Assembly (NCBI GenBank): GCA_006226555.1
Contig: SBGS01000254.1
Location: forward strand, 1 to 10,604
Direction: 5' to 3'
Source: Bacteroidota bacterium
Lineage (GTDB): Bacteria > Bacteroidota > Bacteroidia > Flavobacteriales_D > Crocinitomicaceae
Length of the DNA: 10,604 nt
In this document: positions 6,625-10,604 of the stretch, in pieces
How positions within the stretch are numbered: position 1 is the first letter of the stretch
Layout of the letters: each line of letters opens with the position of its first letter
Notes under the pieces: model-generated
The model's input: only the letters and a program-made list of their open reading frames with translations
Told to the model about the DNA's origin: nothing
Databases searched by the model: none
Position numbers and translations under genes: made by a program

Positions 6625-9261
6625 TTAGAAGTATTCTTCGTAAAACTTAATAAATTCTGTCAGGTTCTGCTCTTTGAAAAGCACCTTTAAATTATCGTTA
6701 GTGATCATGTAGACTTCAGCATTCTGAAGATCCAGCAAATATTTCCTTGTCTGTTTAAACACCCTAATGTACTTCCCTGCAGACATTTGATCAGGAAATT
6801 CATCCACCAAGATCACGCTCTGATCACTTCCATAAATTTTTGATGATACCCTTAATCTTTCCTTGCTGAAAAATTCACGATTAAAATCCGCAACTTTGGT
6901 TCTTGCGCCATTTGAGGTTTCATTCTCACCGATAAATATCAGTATTCGATAAGGTTGTTCATCTGAATAATCGAATATGGATTTTTTCTCAAAGTCGAAA
7001 GGTTCATTTGAAGAATAACCGTTCTTTAAAATATTCAATAATTCAGAAGCTCTTTCAGCCTCCATGGACCCCGGAAATTCAGCGATCACTTGATCCAAAA
7101 CAGGAACCATGTCTTGCTTATTTTCATTCAAACGGCCTATACACAAAGCCTTCAAGAGCATGTATTTTGATCTGAACTTATTCTCCGGTTCATTGGCGAT
7201 CACATCATTCGCCTTTGTTAGCACAGGATAAAATAATCCACGATTATATCTGTCCAATACCCGAACATATTCGTCCTCCGCCAAAGCTTCCAACTCTTTT
7301 CTCTTAACGAAGAAATCAGGATCTCTTAAATAATTAGCATAATCACTATTCGGATAATTATTTAAGATATAATCCTTGTAATGAGTGGCCTTGGAAGCAT
7401 CACCTGTTTCATGCATTTTGAACATTTGATACGCACTCATTAGGTCGTGCGGATCGGTCATGAGATGCTTATCCAATGCAGCAAGGAATTCCTGCTCTGC
7501 CAATTTTGGCTCCGAAAGCTGCTCTTTATATATCATCCCTGCTTGATAACGAGCAGCCATTAAACGTTTGTTGGATAAGGCAAGTAAGGAATCATTTAAA
7601 GGTAATTTCTTACTCAAATAATCCACTGTTAAGGTGTCTTCCGGCTCAGGCTGAGCTAAAGTATCGACAATTTCTTCTTCGCCTTCTTCAAGATCCTGGA
7701 TCACAATAGCCTTGTCAGATCTTCTCCAGTCATCTTCATTCTCACGGTTACCCCAAAGGCGTTTGAATTCATCATAACCTTCCGATCGTGTTTTAGCATT
7801 TGTCCAATACCACTTACCACCCTTAGCATCCTGCACAAAAAGACTTTCGTTCTTCTGCAGTTCTCTTAACCTTTCAGCTTCTCTCTTTTTGCGTTCTTCA
7901 ATCTCCTCTTTTGTTTTCTTGATATACGATTTGATAAAATCTTCTCGCGTTGACTCGTCCATCGCCGCAATTCTCTGAACACTATCTTCAAAGTAAGCGG
8001 TTTCAACTGCGATCACAAGTTTCTCCAAATTCGTAGCCTTGTTTCTTATAGCCTCTCCATTTGGATAATCCTCCGGAATTACCGTTGCGCAAGAGTCATA
8101 ATATTTCTGGGCTCTAACATAATTCCTCTTGGAAAAATGGATATCACCCAATTGTTCATATGCCATTCCTTTCTGGCGCATATTCTTTGAGGAATAGAAT
8201 GCACTGAGTGTTAGATATTCCATACCCTTTTCCTCATCGTTCTCTCTAAACTCCAGTTGGGCTAATGCGTAGTAGATCTGATCCTTGAATTCTGCATTCT
8301 TGGCATCACGCAACATCTTTGTGAGCTCCTTTCGAGCTTTCTCTCCTTCACCAAGGAAAGTTCGTTGCAAGCGTGCATTGAAGCTCATATCGAACCTCGC
8401 CTTCCCCTTTATAACTTTTGAATAATGATCAAAGGCCATTTGTTTTTCACCCTTTTCAGCGTAAAGCTGGCCCAGAATAAAGTGAACTCGTTCACGATCG
8501 TCACCCATTCGAGCCTCCTTGAGAGCGTTTTCAAGAAAAACAATTGCATTTTCCTTATTCTCCTTTATCAGTGCTAATTCCGCTTTTGCTAATTCAAGGT
8601 CAAAACGGATCTCTTTTGGAAATTTCGCCAGTTTCTTTCCGTCCTTTGTTTTCCAATCTGCCTTTGTTCTTCCCGACTCCTCAACTATCGCCTTATCCAG
8701 ATTGTCAAGATGTAACTTTGCCTTTACCAAGTCTCCTTTGGCCATATATGTCTTGGCCATCCAGAACTCACCGATAAAAAGTGATGGGTCGTTTGAATAA
8801 AACTTTCGAACGTAATTAAAGTTTTTGAGTGCCCCTTCGTAGTCTCTACGGTAATAAGAAGCTATACCGATTGTTGTCCAGTTCTCATCGATCCATGGAT
8901 TGTACTCATCCTTTTTTCGTGAAGGCTTGTCATTGCTCGGCATACTGTGTTTCAAGATCACTTTCTTGCACTTGACAATAGCCGTATCAATGGCAGGATA
9001 CATTCCTAGCACCTCATTTTCATCCGGCATCGGATCGACAGGCAATAATTTGTAATAATTCTCCTCTCTGGAGCTGCGATAGGTTTCCATTGAGGTGCGC
9101 AGTAATTCCTTTGCATTGAAATAACCGTTATAATGAGCATTTAACCCATGGTAAAAACGATTCACGGCAGAATTCTTCTCTGTTGAACACCCAAACAGAA
9201 CTAACACCAGAAGTATAGCTCCGAGAAATGAAAATTGTATTTTCTTGCTTTGGATTAACAT
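6625..9261 (-). CDS. porW: PorW/SprE-type TPR lipoprotein of type IX secretion and gliding
   Basis: The 878-residue product has a lipoprotein signal (residues 1-24) with lipobox LFGC; C25 would be acylated, giving an outer-membrane lipoprotein facing the periplasm. The segment NRFYHGLNAHYNGYFNAKEL (34-53) is typical of PorW/SprE. Tetratricopeptide-like helical pairs fill about 125-415 and 565-745. A charged coiled coil lies at about 444-472. It is followed by GGKWYWTNAK and EFKRLWGNRENEDDWRRS (481-515), a conserved block in this family as I recall it. The C-terminus (770-878) is a small alpha/beta domain ending KFYEEYF. PorW/SprE is needed for type IX secretion in Porphyromonas and gliding in Flavobacterium. 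A GGAG site 7 bases before the ATG supports the start. The assignment is strong; the symbol follows the family name. Confidence 0.85.
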   Translation of the reverse strand: MLIQSKKIQFSFLGAILLVLVLFGCSTEKNSAVNRFYHGLNAHYNGYFNAKELLRTSMETYRSSREENYYKLLPVDPMPDENEVLGMYPAIDTAIVKCKKVILKHSMPSNDKPSRKKDEYNPWIDENWTTIGIASYYRRDYEGALKNFNYVRKFYSNDPSLFIGEFWMAKTYMAKGDLVKAKLHLDNLDKAIVEESGRTKADWKTKDGKKLAKFPKEIRFDLELAKAELALIKENKENAIVFLENALKEARMGDDRERVHFILGQLYAEKGEKQMAFDHYSKVIKGKARFDMSFNARLQRTFLGEGEKARKELTKMLRDAKNAEFKDQIYYALAQLEFRENDEEKGMEYLTLSAFYSSKNMRQKGMAYEQLGDIHFSKRNYVRAQKYYDSCATVIPEDYPNGEAIRNKATNLEKLVIAVETAYFEDSVQRIAAMDESTREDFIKSYIKKTKEEIEERKKREAERLRELQKNESLFVQDAKGGKWYWTNAKTRSEGYDEFKRLWGNRENEDDWRRSDKAIVIQDLEEGEEEIVDTLAQPEPEDTLTVDYLSKKLPLNDSLLALSNKRLMAARYQAGMIYKEQLSEPKLAEQEFLAALDKHLMTDPHDLMSAYQMFKMHETGDASKATHYKDYILNNYPNSDYANYLRDPDFFVKRKELEALAEDEYVRVLDRYNRGLFYPVLTKANDVIANEPENKFRSKYMLLKALCIGRLNENKQDMVPVLDQVIAEFPGSMEAERASELLNILKNGYSSNEPFDFEKKSIFDYSDEQPYRILIFIGENETSNGARTKVADFNREFFSKERLRVSSKIYGSDQSVILVDEFPDQMSAGKYIRVFKQTRKYLLDLQNAEVYMITNDNLKVLFKEQNLTEFIKFYEEYF

Positions 9262-9268
9262 AAGTAAG

Positions 9269-9272
9269 CTCC
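9269..9272 (-). promoter_or_regulatory. Shine-Dalgarno site of the porW-like gene
   Basis: GGAG lies 7 bases before the ATG at 9261 on the minus strand. It is noteworthy because the other genes here have A-rich leaders without a recognisable Shine-Dalgarno site. It supports the annotated start of the lipoprotein. I see no convincing promoter or terminator in the 74 bases between yebC and this gene. Confidence 0.5.
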
Positions 9273-9335
9273 GCCTTCGGATACCTGAAACATTAACTTA
9301 AAAAATCTGATTTTATTATACCAAAAGGATAGGAT

Positions 9336-10046
9336 TTAAGCAATATTCGTAAATACTTGCTGAATATCGTCATCGTCCTCGATCTTATCAAGCATTTTCT
9401 CTATGTCCACAAGTTGTTCTTCAGTAAATTCAACCGGTGAAGTCGGGATACGTTGTAAGTTCGATTTTTCCACCTCTATTCCCTTTTCTTCAAGAGCACT
9501 CGCCAAGGAACCGAATGACGTATAATCTCCATATACATACACGCGATTCTCATTCACTTCGATCTCTTCAAGTCCTGCATCGATCAATTCCAATTCCAAT
9601 TCTTCCGTGTCCAGTCCTTCCGGCTTTTCAAACTCAAAAACGGCTTTGCGATTGAACATAAATTCAAGAGACCCGTTCGGAACAATACTTCCACCTGCCT
9701 TGTTAAAATATGATTTTACATTGGCAATAGTTCTTGTTGGATTATCCGTTGCACATTCGACGAATACCAACACTCCATGAGGACCTTTACCCTCGTAGTT
9801 CATTTCGATATATGCCTCCGCATCCTTCGCTGTCGCTCTCTTAATGGCCGCTTCGATATTATCCTTTGGCATATTTTGAGCCTTGGCATTTTTAATTGCC
9901 GTTCTCAATGATGCATTCATTTCAGGATCTGACCCTCCTTCTTTTGCAGCCATGGTGATTGCCTTCCCTAATTTGGGGAACAACTTAGACATCTTATCCC
10001 ATCTCTTTTCCTTTGCTGCTCGCCTATATTCAAATGCTCTTCCCAT
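9336..10046 (-). CDS. yebC: YebC/PmpR (TACO1) family protein
   Basis: The 236-residue product is of full family length. The N-terminal domain begins MGRAFEYRRAAKEKRWDKMS and continues with the family core KEGGSDPEMN (35-44), LRTAIKNAKAQNMPKDNIEA (47-66) and AIKRA. The middle carries the typical YEGKGPHGVLVFVECATDNP (84-103) and later NGSLEFMFNRKAVFEF. These proteins were long annotated as DNA-binding regulators; more recent work on TACO1 and bacterial relatives points to a ribosome-associated role in relieving stalls at proline-rich stretches. It is cytoplasmic. It starts the leftward run of genes, 103 bases from a divergent gene, and is followed by the porW-like gene without a clear terminator, so read-through is possible. 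The family call is secure; the function here is inferred. Confidence 0.95.
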   Translation of the reverse strand: MGRAFEYRRAAKEKRWDKMSKLFPKLGKAITMAAKEGGSDPEMNASLRTAIKNAKAQNMPKDNIEAAIKRATAKDAEAYIEMNYEGKGPHGVLVFVECATDNPTRTIANVKSYFNKAGGSIVPNGSLEFMFNRKAVFEFEKPEGLDTEELELELIDAGLEEIEVNENRVYVYGDYTSFGSLASALEEKGIEVEKSNLQRIPTSPVEFTEEQLVDIEKMLDKIEDDDDIQQVFTNIA

Positions 10047-10063
10047 ATCTTTTTGGTTTTGAG

Positions 10064-10071
10064 CAAAATTA
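10064..10071 (-). promoter_or_regulatory. Possible -7 element of a yebC promoter
   Basis: TAATTTTG on the minus strand matches the Bacteroidota -7 consensus TAnnTTTG and lies 17 bases before the yebC ATG. The nearest upstream TTG is 24 bases away, longer than the preferred 19-21, so the match is only partial. The resulting leader would be about 10 bases. Confidence 0.3.
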
Positions 10072-10149
10072 AGATTAATGCAGAATTATTGATTACAATT
10101 TGGCGTTATTCTTAGGATATCACACAGATACTCCATAACTTGCCATGAT

Positions 10150-10604
10150 ATGCGAATCATTAAAGTTATTTTATTCTCAATCGTCGCCAGCTCTTCATCT
10201 CAAGCTCAGCTGGAAGAAGGATACTTTCAGTTCGATATAGACGTACAAGCTATCGATACAGCTGCAGATATCGTACAACAGGCAAGCTTACTGAGAGGTA
10301 GTCGTATGGAGTTATATTTCGCTCCCGGACTCTACCGTATGGATTACTATCTGGGCATGGTTTCCATGACATCCATCCGGGTTGATACCTTTAAGAATGA
10401 AGTGCTTTCTCTAACAAAGGGGGTGATGGGAAATTATGCATACAAAAATACACCTGATGCTGTTGGCTTTGGACAGCAACAAATTGACTCGGCCTTTAAT
10501 GTTCAGTTGTTCAACGAAGAACGCGTTTTTCTTGGTTTCAAGTGTAAGAAAGCCGTGCTTGAAAAAAATGGCGTTCGTGCGACTTATTGGTATACTACTG
10601 AAAT
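10150..10604 (+). CDS. Exported protein of unknown function, 3' end cut off by window
   Basis: The open frame runs from the ATG at 10150 to the window edge, giving 151 residues. It begins with a signal peptide (MRIIKVILFSIVASSSSQAQ) with likely cleavage after A19 or Q20. The mature part starts LEEGYFQFDIDVQAIDTAAD and contains GSRMELYFAPGLYRMDYYLG (50-69) and FLGFKCKKAVLEKNGVRATY (128-147), then WYTTE. The order of a 'MELYF...R.D' strand pair followed by 'GFKCKKA...WYT' resembles secreted Bacteroidota proteins of the DUF4412/GLPGLI type, whose function is unknown. That resemblance is from memory and not certain. It is the only plus-strand gene, diverging from yebC. An ATG at 10145 is in another frame and soon stops being plausible. 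No clear promoter was found in the 103-base gap. Confidence 0.75.
   Translation, partial: MRIIKVILFSIVASSSSQAQLEEGYFQFDIDVQAIDTAADIVQQASLLRGSRMELYFAPGLYRMDYYLGMVSMTSIRVDTFKNEVLSLTKGVMGNYAYKNTPDAVGFGQQQIDSAFNVQLFNEERVFLGFKCKKAVLEKNGVRATYWYTTE

Noticed and set aside
9262..9335. TATAAT-like sequence as a promoter for the porW-like gene
   Set aside because: TATAAT is not the -10 form used by Bacteroidota, the gap is AT-rich enough for a chance match, and no TAnnTTTG with a spaced TTG is present.
9301..9336. Terminator after yebC
   Set aside because: Short complementary ends (CTTAAATC and TTTTTTAAG) exist, but they enclose a long loop, give only an AT-only stem, and have no T-run after the stem.
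10047..10149. Promoter for the plus-strand exported protein
   Set aside because: Candidates such as TACAATTTG have a wrong internal spacing and no TTG at 19-21 bases, so none is supported.
1..10604. tRNA, rRNA, CRISPR arrays, insertion sequences or prophage pieces
   Set aside because: No cloverleaf, spaced direct repeats, transposase or integrase fragments were seen; all long stretches are accounted for by core genes.

Overview
The window looks like a chromosomal segment from a member of the Bacteroidota, probably the Flavobacteriales or a close relative; the exact family cannot be fixed from here. The evidence is an F1Fo-ATP synthase cluster lacking the beta and epsilon genes, an a-subunit with a signal peptide and a histidine-rich exported domain, a PorW/SprE-type lipoprotein of the type IX secretion/gliding apparatus, A-rich translation starts with few Shine-Dalgarno sites, and a promoter of the Bacteroidota form (TTG, 19 bases, TAnnTTTG). 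Base composition is moderately AT-rich and even. I see no mobile element, CRISPR array or structural RNA.

Layout. Almost everything is on the minus strand, so it reads from right to left. At the right edge, a plus-strand gene for an exported protein of unknown function (10150 to beyond the end) diverges from yebC (10046-9336). After a 74-base gap comes a tight group: the porW/sprE-like lipoprotein (9261-6625), a bactofilin (6622-6224), atpZ (6221-5991) and a four-helix membrane protein in the usual place of atpI (6004-5630). These are separated by 2-base gaps or a 14-base overlap. A weak terminator hairpin (5576-5605) then abuts a good promoter (5543-5572). From it runs atpB (start corrected to 5503), atpE, atpF, atpH, atpA and atpG, ending at a strong terminator (441-474). 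At the left edge is the 5' part of a TSUP/TauE-SafE membrane transporter gene (434 to 1, cut by the window edge).

How the genes work together. atpB, atpE and atpF supply the membrane sector (a, c, b) of ATP synthase; atpH, atpA and atpG supply delta, alpha and gamma. The catalytic beta and epsilon subunits must be encoded elsewhere, as is common in this phylum. AtpZ and the four-helix protein probably assist Fo assembly or associated ion transport. A perfect 15-bp hairpin with a T-run between atpE and atpF, and a small one between atpH and atpA, could tune subunit stoichiometry. The close packing of a type IX secretion lipoprotein, a bactofilin and ATP synthase accessory genes is the most distinctive organisational feature. 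The window is otherwise mostly core housekeeping DNA; I found no clearly undescribed system.
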